From Omnitrophica bacterium GWA2_41_15 (GTDB lineage: Bacteria; Omnitrophota; Gorgyraeia; Gygaellales; Profunditerraquicolaceae), in NCBI GenBank assembly GCA_919902045.1, contig CAKKSP010000003.1, forward strand, positions 26,210 to 63,412: a DNA stretch of 37,203 bases. Reading direction: 5' to 3'. Below are positions 27,905 through 36,986 of the stretch, piece after piece; within the stretch, counting starts at the first letter, position 1; the number at the start of each line of letters is the position of its first letter. A model generated the notes under the pieces. That model was not told where the DNA came from. It saw only the letters and a list, made by a program, of their open reading frames with translations, and did no database searches. A program made the position numbers and the translations under genes.

Positions 27905-30535
27905 AAAGCCGATATTTTAAGAGAAAAATTTCTTAATTTTTTTAAAAGCAAAAAACACCGCGTTGTTGATAGCGATTTGCTTATTCCGCAAGATGATCCT
28001 ACGGTACTTTTTACTCCTGCCGGAATGAACCAGTTTAAAAAGCAGTTTATGGGGCAAATTACTGGTTTTAGCCGCGCTACCAGCAGCCAGCGTTGCCTGC
28101 GCACGGACGATTTAGATAAAGTCGGTAAGACAGCTGTGCATCATACTTTTTTTGAGATGCTGGGTAATTTTTCCTTTGGAGATTATTTTAAAAAAGAAGC
28201 CATAGTATGGGCTTGGGAATTTTTAACTAAAGAATTAAAGATAAGTTCTGATAAACTTTGGGTATCGGTTTATAAGGATGACGATGAGGCGTATAGGATA
28301 TGGCAGGATATTGTAAAAGTTCCTGAATATAAGATTATAAAGCTTGGTGATAAAGATAATTTCTGGCCGTCGGATGCCAAAGAAAAAGGGCCCAATGGGC
28401 CGTGCGGGCCGTGTTCAGAGATATTTTTTGATTTTGGGGTAAACCCTGGTTGTAAAAATGCAAATTGTAATCCTGCTTGCAGCTGTGGAAGGTTCGCGGA
28501 GATCTGGAACCTGGTTTTTACCCAATTTAACCGTAAAGAAGGTGGCGTCTTAGAGCCGCTTCCGCAAAAGAATATTGATACGGGAATGGGTTTAGAGAGG
28601 TTAGCGGCGGTAATGCAGGGAGTTTCTAATAATTTTGAAACTGACCTATTCGCTCCCTTAGTCAAAGAGATAATAGCAAAAATTGATACCCGTAACCCGT
28701 TGCCCGTTACCCGTGACCCGAATATCTATGCTGTTGCTGATCATCTTCGTGCAGTTGTATTTTCCATATATGACGGCATACTGCCTTCTAACGAAGGAAG
28801 AGGCTATGTGGTAAGAAAGATTATTCGCAAAGCTACATATCATTTGAGGGGATACGGGGTTAAAAAACCGCTTCTCTATAAATTAGTACCGGTGGCCGCA
28901 GATATTATGAAGGTTCCTTATCCGGATTTAGTAAAACGCAGGGAAGATATCGCGCAAATAATTTTAGCGGAAGAAAATAATTTTCATGCGACAATAAATA
29001 CTAGCGCAAATTTATTAAAAGAAAAATTTGACGGTTTTAAAGAAAATCAAAATCCCGAAGAAGCAGGAAAAACTGCTTTTTGCCTTTATGATACTTACGG
29101 AATACCTGTTGATTTGACTAAAGATTGGTTGGATAAGATGGGAATAAAATTTTCTCAAGAGGCTTTTGACGGAGAGCTTTTGGTGCAAAAAGAGCGCTCT
29201 AAGGCAAAGAGTACGATGAAAGGCGATGTATTTGATTCAGGATCTCAGGAATTAAATATAAAAGTAAAAAGCCGTTTTTTAGGTTATACCAAGGATTCAT
29301 CCGAGGCTGATATTTTAAAAATTTTTGTAAACGGAAAAGAGAAAAATAAGGTTTCATCCGGAGAAGAGGCTTGGATAGTTTTAGATAAAACGCCGTTTTA
29401 TGCAGAATCTGGTGGCCAGGTCGGTGATACAGGTAGCATAAAAAAAGGTAAAAGCATTTTTCAGGTTACTAATGCAAAGAAAATTCAAGGCGCAGTAGCA
29501 CATATTGGTAAAGTAATCAGCGGATCATTTAAGGTTGAAGGTGAAGTCAATGCTGATATTGACCTGGTCCGTAGGCAGGCGATCCAGCGTAATCACAGCG
29601 CAACGCATCTTTTGCAGGCAGCTTTGCGGCAGGTTCTAGGGGCTCATGTGAAACAACAGGGGTCTTTGGTAGCAGATAGCCGCCTACGTTTTGATTTTAC
29701 GCATTTTAAAAGTTTAAACGATGAAGAACTCTCCCGCGTAGAAGAGTTAGTGAATAATTATATTCTTTTAAATGAACATATAGAGGTAAAAGAGATGACT
29801 ATGCAGGAGGCAAAGCGTAAAGGCGCGCTTGCTTTTTTTGCCGATAAATACGGCGACAAGGTTCGCTTGGTTACAGCAGGTGAACTTTCTAAGGAATTGT
29901 GCGGAGGAACGCACGTAAGTTCAACAGGTGAAATTGGCCTTTTTAAAATCACTCAGGAAAGTTCTGTAGCAGCAGGCGTGAGGCGTATTGAGGCAGTAAC
30001 CGCTGATAAGGCGTATCAGTTTATCCGCAAGGAAGAAGAGATTTTATCAGAGGTTAGCCAGATGTTAGGCGCTCCGCAGCCGCGCATACTTGAAGAGTTA
30101 CAGAAAAAAATAAATTTAGTAAAGGATCTTGAACTGCGTTTAAAAGGCCGTCAGGAAGATTTGCTTAAGTCTTCCGTAGATGAGTTGGTTGGTAAAGCTG
30201 TAGTTTTAAAAGGCGTAAGAATTATTACCCATGTTTTTGATAATGTGGGTATGGATGTTTTAAGAAAAAATATTGATACGATTAAGGCTAAGGCGCAAGA
30301 TGCTGTAATTGCTTTAGGCGCTCGTAATGATGATAAGGCGTTGCTTGTAGTAGGAGTGGCTTCCGTTGCGCTGCAAAAAGGATTAGATGCCGGTAATCTT
30401 GTGCGTCAGATCGCGCAGTCTATCGGAGGAAGCGGCGGGGGCAGGCCGGATTTTGCTCAGGCAGGCGGAGATAATCCGCAGAATTTTCCCGAGGCTTTCC
30501 GAAAACTAGAGGAAATTATTAATAACTTACTATGA
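27902..30535 (+). CDS. alaS: Alanyl-tRNA synthetase
   Basis: LREKFLNFFKSKKHRVVDSDLLIPQDDPTVLFTPAGMNQFK, HHTFFEMLGNFSFGDYFKKEAI, NHSATHLLQAALRQVLG, ELCGGTHVSSTGEIG. Confidence 0.97.
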   Translation: MKADILREKFLNFFKSKKHRVVDSDLLIPQDDPTVLFTPAGMNQFKKQFMGQITGFSRATSSQRCLRTDDLDKVGKTAVHHTFFEMLGNFSFGDYFKKEAIVWAWEFLTKELKISSDKLWVSVYKDDDEAYRIWQDIVKVPEYKIIKLGDKDNFWPSDAKEKGPNGPCGPCSEIFFDFGVNPGCKNANCNPACSCGRFAEIWNLVFTQFNRKEGGVLEPLPQKNIDTGMGLERLAAVMQGVSNNFETDLFAPLVKEIIAKIDTRNPLPVTRDPNIYAVADHLRAVVFSIYDGILPSNEGRGYVVRKIIRKATYHLRGYGVKKPLLYKLVPVAADIMKVPYPDLVKRREDIAQIILAEENNFHATINTSANLLKEKFDGFKENQNPEEAGKTAFCLYDTYGIPVDLTKDWLDKMGIKFSQEAFDGELLVQKERSKAKSTMKGDVFDSGSQELNIKVKSRFLGYTKDSSEADILKIFVNGKEKNKVSSGEEAWIVLDKTPFYAESGGQVGDTGSIKKGKSIFQVTNAKKIQGAVAHIGKVISGSFKVEGEVNADIDLVRRQAIQRNHSATHLLQAALRQVLGAHVKQQGSLVADSRLRFDFTHFKSLNDEELSRVEELVNNYILLNEHIEVKEMTMQEAKRKGALAFFADKYGDKVRLVTAGELSKELCGGTHVSSTGEIGLFKITQESSVAAGVRRIEAVTADKAYQFIRKEEEILSEVSQMLGAPQPRILEELQKKINLVKDLELRLKGRQEDLLKSSVDELVGKAVVLKGVRIITHVFDNVGMDVLRKNIDTIKAKAQDAVIALGARNDDKALLVVGVASVALQKGLDAGNLVRQIAQSIGGSGGGRPDFAQAGGDNPQNFPEAFRKLEEIINNLL
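28688..28720 (+). repeat. In-frame ~7-bp tandem repeat (RCCCGTN x ~4.7) in alaS
   Basis: acccgta acccgtt gcccgtt acccgtg acccg, encoding TRNPLPVTRDP. Confidence 0.85.
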
Positions 30536-31764
30536 AGATTATCCGTCCGAATAATAAAGCAATAGAAAAAATTTATCAGCGCGGGCTAATGCGTTCGCGC
30601 CGTGTTGAGGAAAAAGTGCGTAGTATAATTGACGATGTGCGGCTTCTGGGTGATGAGGCGGTATTAAAATACACGCGTAAATTTGACGGTGTAAAACTTA
30701 TGCCTCGCCAGTTAAAAGTCGCAGAAATTGAAATTAGCGGTGCCTATCAGAATATTACTCCGAATTTCGTTTCTTCTTTAAAAACAATTATTGAGAATAT
30801 AAACCGGTTTTACCGCAGGAGCCTTAAAAAATCCTGGAGGATAAGATGTGAGAATGGGGTAATTTTAGGCGAGCAATATACTCCGCTTGAAAAAGTGGGA
30901 ATTTATATCCCTGCAGGAACGGCGCCGCTTGTTTCTACTGTTTATATGACGGTGCTTCCGGCGCGTATCGCAGGAGTTAAAAAAATCGTTTTAGCCAGCC
31001 CTCCTGATAAACAAGGCTATATCAATCCGCATATCCTGGTTGTAGCTAATCTTTTAAAAGTAGATGAGATTTATCGTATGGGCGGGGCGCAGGCAATTGC
31101 TGCGCTTGCCTATGGCACAAAAACAGTTACCAAGGTGGATAAGATTGTCGGGCCGGGTAATAATTATGTGACTGAAGCAAAACGCCAGGTCTTCGGGACA
31201 GTGGATATTGACATGGTTGCAGGCCCGACGGAACTTGTAATTATCGCTAATCGTCATTCTGATCCTAAGCTTGTAATTGCCGATATTTGCGCTCAAGGCG
31301 AGCATGCCGGAGGACTTTCTGTATTGATTACGAATTCTAAAGCGCTTGCCAAAGAAGTAAAAGCAAAGACCGAAGGAGTAAACGGCTTTATTATTTTAAC
31401 GAAAAATTTAAATGAAGCGACGGAGATTTCTAATCGGATTGCTCCGGAGCACCTTGAGATTATGGTAAAAAATCCGCAGAAACTTCTTAAACAAATTCAG
31501 CATGCCGGGGCAATATTTCTCGGGCCATACAGCCCGACAGCTGTGGGAGATTATGTTGCAGGCCCCAGCCATGTACTGCCTACGGCCGGTACTGCGCGCT
31601 TTTTTTCCGGGCTCGGGGTTTGTGATTTTATAAAGACAAACCATATTATTAGCTATTCTAAAAAAGCGCTTGAACAGATGCGCGAGCCGCTTGAAAAAAT
31701 TGCCGCTATTGAAGGTTTAAATCATCATTTAGAATCGGTTAAAGCGCGTTTTACGAATACTTAA
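30532..31764 (+). CDS. hisD: Histidinol dehydrogenase
   Basis: VGIYIPAGTAPLVSTVYMTVLPARIAGV, GGAQAIAALAYGT, IVGPGNNYVTEAKRQVFG, QGEHAGG. Overlaps alaS stop by ATGA. Confidence 0.96.
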   Translation: MKIIRPNNKAIEKIYQRGLMRSRRVEEKVRSIIDDVRLLGDEAVLKYTRKFDGVKLMPRQLKVAEIEISGAYQNITPNFVSSLKTIIENINRFYRRSLKKSWRIRCENGVILGEQYTPLEKVGIYIPAGTAPLVSTVYMTVLPARIAGVKKIVLASPPDKQGYINPHILVVANLLKVDEIYRMGGAQAIAALAYGTKTVTKVDKIVGPGNNYVTEAKRQVFGTVDIDMVAGPTELVIIANRHSDPKLVIADICAQGEHAGGLSVLITNSKALAKEVKAKTEGVNGFIILTKNLNEATEISNRIAPEHLEIMVKNPQKLLKQIQHAGAIFLGPYSPTAVGDYVAGPSHVLPTAGTARFFSGLGVCDFIKTNHIISYSKKALEQMREPLEKIAAIEGLNHHLESVKARFTNT

Positions 31765-31767
31765 TAT

Positions 31768-31784
31768 TCGACCGCGTAGGTCGA
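31768..31784. repeat. TCGACCGCGTAGGTCGA-family short palindrome
   Basis: tcgacc-gcgta-ggtcga; shares a 23-nt core (cgaccgcgtaggtcgaggaaggt) with 16191-16213. Confidence 0.75.
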
Positions 31785-31799
31785 GGAAGGTAATTAGCT

Positions 31800-32408
31800 A
31801 TGAAAAAAAGGAAAGCAAAAGTGTCCAGAAAAACTCGCGAAACCAATATTAATTTATTGCTTAATCTTGACGGACAAGGGAAGGCAAAGATTAAAACCGG
31901 GATTGGATTTCTTGATCATTTATTAGAGCTTTTTAGTTTTCATGCGCTTATTGACCTTGAAATATCCGCAAAAGGCGATTTTACTGTGGATATTCACCAT
32001 ACAAATGAAGACATCGGTTTAGTTTTAGGGGATGCCATAGCTAAGGCTTTGCAGGATAAAAAAGGCATTCGCAGGTTTGGATTTTTTTCTGTGCCGATGG
32101 AAGATGTTTTGGGAACTGCGGTAATTGATATTTGCGGGCGTAGTTATTTTAGCGGGATAAAATTTCAAAACCTAGCTACGGAACCTAAGGAAAACTCAGG
32201 CTATACCCTAACTTACGCCAACCATTTTTTTGAAAGCTTATCAAAAAAAGCGGGAATAAATCTGCATCTTAAGATCGAAGGCAATAACCCTGATCTACAT
32301 GCAAATTTAGAGCCGCTTTTTAAGGCGTTTGGAGTTGCGCTTCTACAGGCAGTAACTGTTGAGCCGCGCAGAAAAGGTGTACCTTCAACGAAGGGTATTA
32401 TAGATTAA
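31800..32408 (+). CDS. hisB: Imidazoleglycerol-phosphate dehydratase
   Basis: GIGFLDHLLELFSFHALIDLEI, DIHHTNEDIGLVLGDAI, ANHFFESLSKKAGINLHL, VEPRRKGVPSTKGIID. Confidence 0.95.
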   Translation: MKKRKAKVSRKTRETNINLLLNLDGQGKAKIKTGIGFLDHLLELFSFHALIDLEISAKGDFTVDIHHTNEDIGLVLGDAIAKALQDKKGIRRFGFFSVPMEDVLGTAVIDICGRSYFSGIKFQNLATEPKENSGYTLTYANHFFESLSKKAGINLHLKIEGNNPDLHANLEPLFKAFGVALLQAVTVEPRRKGVPSTKGIID

Positions 32409-33035
32409 ATGCTTGCTATAGTTGATTATGGAATGGGGAATATTCACAGCGTAAAAAAGGCGCTTCAGAAATTGGGGGGCAAGGTTAAAGTTGTAACTGA
32501 CCCCAAGGAGCTTTTAGGAGCGGAAAAAATTGTACTTCCCGGAGTAGGCGCTTTTGACGATGCTGTATCTGTTTTAAGGCGCAGAGGTTTAATAGCTGCG
32601 ATTAAAAAAGAGATAGCCAAAGGTAAACCTTTTTTAGGAATCTGCCTTGGGATGCAGCTTCTTTTTGAAACAAGTGATGAGTCGCCTAAGGCCAAAGGCA
32701 TGGCGTTATTAAAAGGGAGGGTTAGGTCATTTCCCCGAAAAAAATCTTTGCCTGTTCCGCAGATTGGATGGAATACTATTGATAAAGTTGCCAGGTTGCC
32801 AGGTTGCCAGGTTGCCAGTATATTAAAAGGTATCCCCGATAATTCTTATGTGTATTTTTGCCATTCCTATTATCCCGATCCGAAGGACAAATCAGTAATT
32901 GCAGCATCAACTAATTATGGTATAAATTTTGCTTCCGTGGTTTGTAAAGATAATATTTTTGGCATGCAATTCCATCCTGAAAAAAGCCAAGCCGTTGGTT
33001 TGAGGATTTTGAAAAATTTTATAGAACTATGCTAA
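32409..33035 (+). CDS. hisH: Imidazole glycerol phosphate synthase subunit HisH
   Basis: VDYGMGNIHSVKKAL, LPGVGAF, FLGICLGMQLLFE, GMQFHPEKSQAVGLRIL. Confidence 0.95.
   Translation: MLAIVDYGMGNIHSVKKALQKLGGKVKVVTDPKELLGAEKIVLPGVGAFDDAVSVLRRRGLIAAIKKEIAKGKPFLGICLGMQLLFETSDESPKAKGMALLKGRVRSFPRKKSLPVPQIGWNTIDKVARLPGCQVASILKGIPDNSYVYFCHSYYPDPKDKSVIAASTNYGINFASVVCKDNIFGMQFHPEKSQAVGLRILKNFIELC
32787..32818 (+). repeat. Perfect tandem octamer GTTGCCAG x4 inside hisH
   Basis: gttgccaggttgccaggttgccaggttgccag, encoding VARLPGCQVA. Confidence 0.95.
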
Positions 33036-33745
33036 TCATTCCTGCAATCGATCTAAAAGATGGCTGCGTTGTGCGCTATGTACAGGGAAAGCGCGATAAA
33101 AAAGTTTATTCGCGCGACCCGGTTAAAACTGCCAAGTATTGGATAAAGCAAGGTGCAGATCTTATCCACGTAGTTGATCTGGATGGCGCATTTGATGGGC
33201 AGCTGAAAAATTTAGCTTTTGTTGAAAAAATTGTCAAAGATACGGGAGCAAATATAGAGTTTGGTGGTGGGGTGCGTTCCGCTATTTTAATTAAGAAATT
33301 ACTGAATTTAGGAGTTAAGCGGGTGATCGTCGGTACCCGCGTAGCTCAAGATGAGAAGTTTTTAAAAGAGATCGCCAAAAATTTTAAGAATAAAGTGATA
33401 GTAAGTTTGGATGCGCAGGGCGAGCGCCTAATGATCAAAGGATGGAAAGAAGCTTCCAAAGGCCTAAAGGTGATAGATTTCGCTTTACGTTTAAAAGCGC
33501 TTGGTTTTAAGGAAGTCATTTATACCGATACATTAAAAGATGGCACGCTTAAAGGCCCGAATATTAAGGATCTTAAGAAACTCTTAAAAGAAACCGGGCT
33601 TTTAGTAATTGCTTCAGGCGGAGTTTCTTCGCTTGAGGATCTACGTAAGCTTAAAGTACTTGAAAAAGACGGTATCACCGGTGTAATCATCGGGAAAGCC
33701 CTTTATGAGGGGAAGTTTACTCTGGCACAGGCGTTGAAAGTTTAA
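33029..33745 (+). CDS. hisA: Phosphoribosylformimino-AICAR ribotide isomerase
   Basis: IIPAIDLKDGCVVRYVQGKRDKKVYSRDPVKTAKYWIKQGADLIHVVDLDGA; VIASGGVSSLEDL. Confidence 0.95.
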   Translation: MLIIPAIDLKDGCVVRYVQGKRDKKVYSRDPVKTAKYWIKQGADLIHVVDLDGAFDGQLKNLAFVEKIVKDTGANIEFGGGVRSAILIKKLLNLGVKRVIVGTRVAQDEKFLKEIAKNFKNKVIVSLDAQGERLMIKGWKEASKGLKVIDFALRLKALGFKEVIYTDTLKDGTLKGPNIKDLKKLLKETGLLVIASGGVSSLEDLRKLKVLEKDGITGVIIGKALYEGKFTLAQALKV

Positions 33746-33749
33746 AATA

Positions 33750-33793
33750 GGGACACTTTTTAACATGTACTTTGAAATTTAAAAAAGTGTCCC
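33750..33793. repeat. Palindromic repeat, GGGACACTTTTTAACA variant
   Basis: gggacacttttt ... aaaaaagtgtccc inverted arms. Confidence 0.75.
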
Positions 33794-33816
33794 TGAAATT
33801 AAAACATGGAGGTATC

Positions 33817-34254
33817 ATGATGAGATTCTTGGGTGTATGTTTCGGTTTCATTTTTCTGCTTAGCCTTTCTGGTTGTGCTACGATGCGAAAAAACGATTCT
33901 ATGGAAATGCAAGGGTTAAAAAATCAGGTTTCTGTGCTTGAGTCTCAGTTGAAAATAAAGGATGATGAGATCGCTACTCTTCAGGATTCATTACGCGTAA
34001 AAGAATCCAAGAGCGCTACGCCGGCTTTACGGCGTAATATCGGCGAAGTAAAATCGCGTCCTACAATGCGCCAGATTCAGCAATCTTTAAAAAATGCCGG
34101 TTATAGCCCCGGGTCAGTAGATGGAGTTAGCGGCCGAAAGACAAGAGAAGCAATTAAGGCATTTCAGCGTGATAATAAAATAACCCCAGACGGCAGAGCA
34201 GGAAAAAAGACCTGGGAGTTGTTGAAAGAGTATTTGGATAAGAAAAGTAAGTAA
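33817..34254 (+). CDS. Putative lipoprotein with peptidoglycan-binding (PG_binding_1-like) domain
   Basis: MMRFLGVCFGFIFLLSLSGCATMRK lipobox; IQQSLKNAGYSPGSVDGVSGRKTREAIKAFQRDNKITPDGRAGKKTWELLKEYL. Annotated ORF opens at 33772 but SD ggaggt precedes ATG at 33817. Confidence 0.82.
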   Translation: MMRFLGVCFGFIFLLSLSGCATMRKNDSMEMQGLKNQVSVLESQLKIKDDEIATLQDSLRVKESKSATPALRRNIGEVKSRPTMRQIQQSLKNAGYSPGSVDGVSGRKTREAIKAFQRDNKITPDGRAGKKTWELLKEYLDKKSK

Positions 34255-34259
34255 CTTTA

Positions 34260-34302
34260 GGGACATTTCTAAACAGGTAAATTACTTGTTAAGAAATGTC
34301 CC
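34260..34302. repeat. Palindromic repeat, GGGACATTTCTTAACA family
   Basis: gggacatttctaaacaggt...acttgttaagaaatgtccc, 19-bp arms with 2 mismatches. Confidence 0.78.
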
Positions 34303-34314
34303 TGGTAAACTAAT

Positions 34315-35073
34315 ATGCTAACTAAACGTATTATCCCTTGCCTTGACATCAAAGACGGCAGGGTAGTTAAAGGTGTAAAATTTTTAGGCCTGCGTGATGC
34401 CGGAGATCCGGTAAAAGTAGCTCGTGCCTATGAAAAGCAGGGTGCGGATGAGTTGGTTTTTTTAGATATTACCGCAAGTTACCAGAAAAGAAAAACCTTG
34501 GTTAAACTTGTTGAGGCAGTTGCAACAAATATATTTATGCCTTTTACTGTTGGCGGGGGCGTTGGGTCAGTTGAAGATATTCGGGTGCTTTTAAACGCGG
34601 GAGCTGACAAAGTCTCGCTTAACACCGCGGCAGTGAATAATCCGCGCTTGATTGCAGAAGCAAGCCGAAAGTTTGGCAGTCAGTGTATTGTGGTTGCCAT
34701 TGATGCCAAGAAGATGAGGACAGAGCAATGGCAGGTATATACCCATGGCGGCAGAACGCCGGTTAAATTAGAAGCAGTTGCCTGGGCAAAAAAAGCAGCG
34801 CAATTAGGCGCAGGAGAAATCCTTCTGACTAGTATGGATTGTGATGGGACCAAGGCCGGCTATGACCTTAAGCTTACCCGCGCTGTAGTAGATGCTGTAA
34901 ATATTCCTGTAATTGCCTCAGGAGGGGCAGGAACTTTAAAAGATTTCTATCTGGTTTTTACTAAAGCAAAGGCGCAGGCCGCTCTTGCTGCGTCATTATT
35001 CCATTATCGGGAACTTTCAATTCCACAAGTAAAAGATTATTTAAGGAGAAACAAAGTATGCGTAAGAGCCTGA
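34315..35073 (+). CDS. hisF: Imidazole glycerol phosphate synthase subunit HisF
   Basis: [76 protein letters not shown]. Confidence 0.96.
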   Translation: MLTKRIIPCLDIKDGRVVKGVKFLGLRDAGDPVKVARAYEKQGADELVFLDITASYQKRKTLVKLVEAVATNIFMPFTVGGGVGSVEDIRVLLNAGADKVSLNTAAVNNPRLIAEASRKFGSQCIVVAIDAKKMRTEQWQVYTHGGRTPVKLEAVAWAKKAAQLGAGEILLTSMDCDGTKAGYDLKLTRAVVDAVNIPVIASGGAGTLKDFYLVFTKAKAQAALAASLFHYRELSIPQVKDYLRRNKVCVRA

Positions 35074-35399
35074 AGAAAGAAGTTGTTGCTCCCGGTAAAT
35101 TTAAGTTTGACAGCCAAGGGCTTATTCCCGCAATCATTCAGGATTATAAAACCGGGGAAGTCCTGATGCTTGCTTATATGAATAAGGAATCAGTGCGCAG
35201 GACATTAAAACTTGGAAAAACCTGTTTCTGGTCGCGTTCGCGTAAGGAATATTGGGTTAAAGGTATGACTTCGGGGCATTTTCAGTTTGTAAAATCTATT
35301 GCCTATGATTGTGATTTAGATGCGCTGTTAATTAAAGTGCGCCAGGTAGGTGTGGCTTGCCATACGGGAAACAGAAGTTGTTTTTATAGGAAGATTTAG
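35058..35399 (+). CDS. hisI: Phosphoribosyl-AMP cyclohydrolase (HisI only, no HisE fusion)
   Basis: [82 protein letters not shown]. Confidence 0.95.
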   Translation: MRKSLKKEVVAPGKFKFDSQGLIPAIIQDYKTGEVLMLAYMNKESVRRTLKLGKTCFWSRSRKEYWVKGMTSGHFQFVKSIAYDCDLDALLIKVRQVGVACHTGNRSCFYRKI

Positions 35400-35424
35400 T
35401 AAGTATTCATGTCAAAATAATAAA

Positions 35425-36912
35425 ATGATCAACCCGACATTTAAAGACTTCGTGAAATTAACCAAGCAAGGGAACGTGATTCCGGTTTACAAGGAAATCA
35501 GCGCCGACCTCGATACTCCGGTTTCTGCTTTTATGAAATTAAAAAAAAGCAGTTACTCTTTTTTGCTTGAATCAGTAGAAGGCCAGGAGAATATTGCCCG
35601 CTACTCTTTTCTTGGCAGCGGCAGTTCGTTTGTTTTTAAGAGTAAGGGGAATAAAGTTAGTTTTATTTATCCGGATAAAAACAAACTCGTTACCTTTACG
35701 CCGCAGGAATCACCCTTTGCCGAATTAAAAAAGATTATGCGGGGTTTTAAGAGTGTGCACGTAAAAGGCCTGCCGCGTTTTTGCGGAGGGTTAGTCGGGT
35801 ATATGGGTTATGATTATGTGCGTTTTTTTGAAGATATCCCTGATAAAAATACCGATGACCTTAATTTGCCTGATGCAATTTTTATGCAGACAGATACGTT
35901 GTTAGTTTTTGACCATGTTAAACATACCATAAAGATCGTACGCAATGTTATCCTGCCAAAAAAGAATAAATTTACATTAAGCAGTCTTAAAAAAATTTAT
36001 AACCAGGCAGTAACTGATATTCAAAAGATTAGCCTTGATTTTTCCTCTTCTTTTTGGGGGAAGAATATCGAGCCATTATTAAATCAGAAAATTGTGCCTG
36101 TATCCAATAATTCAAAAAAAGAATTTTGTGATAATGTGCTTAAAGCAAAAGAGTATATCAGGAAAGGGGATGTTATACAGGTAGTGCTTTCGCAGCGTTT
36201 TAGCCTTCCACTAGGTAAAAAAACTCCGCTTGATGTTTATCGCAGGCTGCGTATATTAAATCCTTCCCCGTATATGTTTTATCTTAATTTAAAAGATGTT
36301 ACTTTGGTGGGATCTTCACCTGAAATTTTGGTGCGTTGTGAAGATGGATTGGTGCAGACTCGTCCTATTGCCGGAACGCGCCCGCGGGGAAAAACCGAAG
36401 AAGAAGATAATTTACTTGAAAAACAGCTGCGTGTAGATGCTAAAGAAAAAGCTGAACATTTGATGTTAGTTGATCTGGGAAGAAATGATCTAGGCAGGGT
36501 TTGCCGCAATAGCAGTGTAAAGGTAAGTGATTTTATGTCTGTTGAGCGTTATTCGCATGTGATGCATTTAGTTTCCAATGTAACCGGTAAGTTAAATAAA
36601 GGATTAGGTTCTTTTGAAGCGCTTTCTGCATGTTTTCCTGCCGGGACTGTTTCCGGAAGCCCTAAAATCCGGGCAATGGAGATTATTGATGAGCTGGAGA
36701 ATCAGCGCCGGGGGCCGTATGCCGGTTGTGTCGGGTATTTTGATTTTTCCGGAAATATGGATACTTGTATTACTATACGCACGATCGTGATTAAAGATAA
36801 GACTGCCTATGTGCAGGCAGGAGCGGGGATTGTCGCGGATTCCCTCCCCGAAAGTGAATATCGGGAATCCCAAAATAAAGCCAAAGCATTGCTTGAAGCG
36901 ATTGCTGGGTAA
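35425..36912 (+). CDS. trpE: Anthranilate synthase component I
   Basis: GFKSVHVKGLPRFCGGLVGYMGYDYVRFFE, RPIAGTRPRGKTEEEDNLLEKQLRVDAKEKAEHLMLVDLGRNDLGRV, FPAGTVSGSPKIRAMEIIDELENQRRGPYAGCVGYF. ORF opens at 35350; ATG 35425 is likelier. Confidence 0.94.
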   Translation: MINPTFKDFVKLTKQGNVIPVYKEISADLDTPVSAFMKLKKSSYSFLLESVEGQENIARYSFLGSGSSFVFKSKGNKVSFIYPDKNKLVTFTPQESPFAELKKIMRGFKSVHVKGLPRFCGGLVGYMGYDYVRFFEDIPDKNTDDLNLPDAIFMQTDTLLVFDHVKHTIKIVRNVILPKKNKFTLSSLKKIYNQAVTDIQKISLDFSSSFWGKNIEPLLNQKIVPVSNNSKKEFCDNVLKAKEYIRKGDVIQVVLSQRFSLPLGKKTPLDVYRRLRILNPSPYMFYLNLKDVTLVGSSPEILVRCEDGLVQTRPIAGTRPRGKTEEEDNLLEKQLRVDAKEKAEHLMLVDLGRNDLGRVCRNSSVKVSDFMSVERYSHVMHLVSNVTGKLNKGLGSFEALSACFPAGTVSGSPKIRAMEIIDELENQRRGPYAGCVGYFDFSGNMDTCITIRTIVIKDKTAYVQAGAGIVADSLPESEYRESQNKAKALLEAIAG

Positions 36913-36926
36913 AATTAATTTGAATT

Positions 36927-36960
36927 AACACCCGGCGCAATCGGAATGTGCGCCGGTGTT
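36927..36960 (+). terminator. GC-rich hairpin between trpE and rpsP (terminator or leader structure)
   Basis: aacacccggcgca / tgcgccggtgtt stem with one bulge, followed by a short gttt. Confidence 0.5.
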
Positions 36961-36986
36961 GTTTAACCAACAAGAAGGGGGTCAGC

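Noticed and set aside
28270-28665. 131-aa ORF on the - strand
   Set aside because: Antisense to conserved alaS sequence; no recognisable domain.
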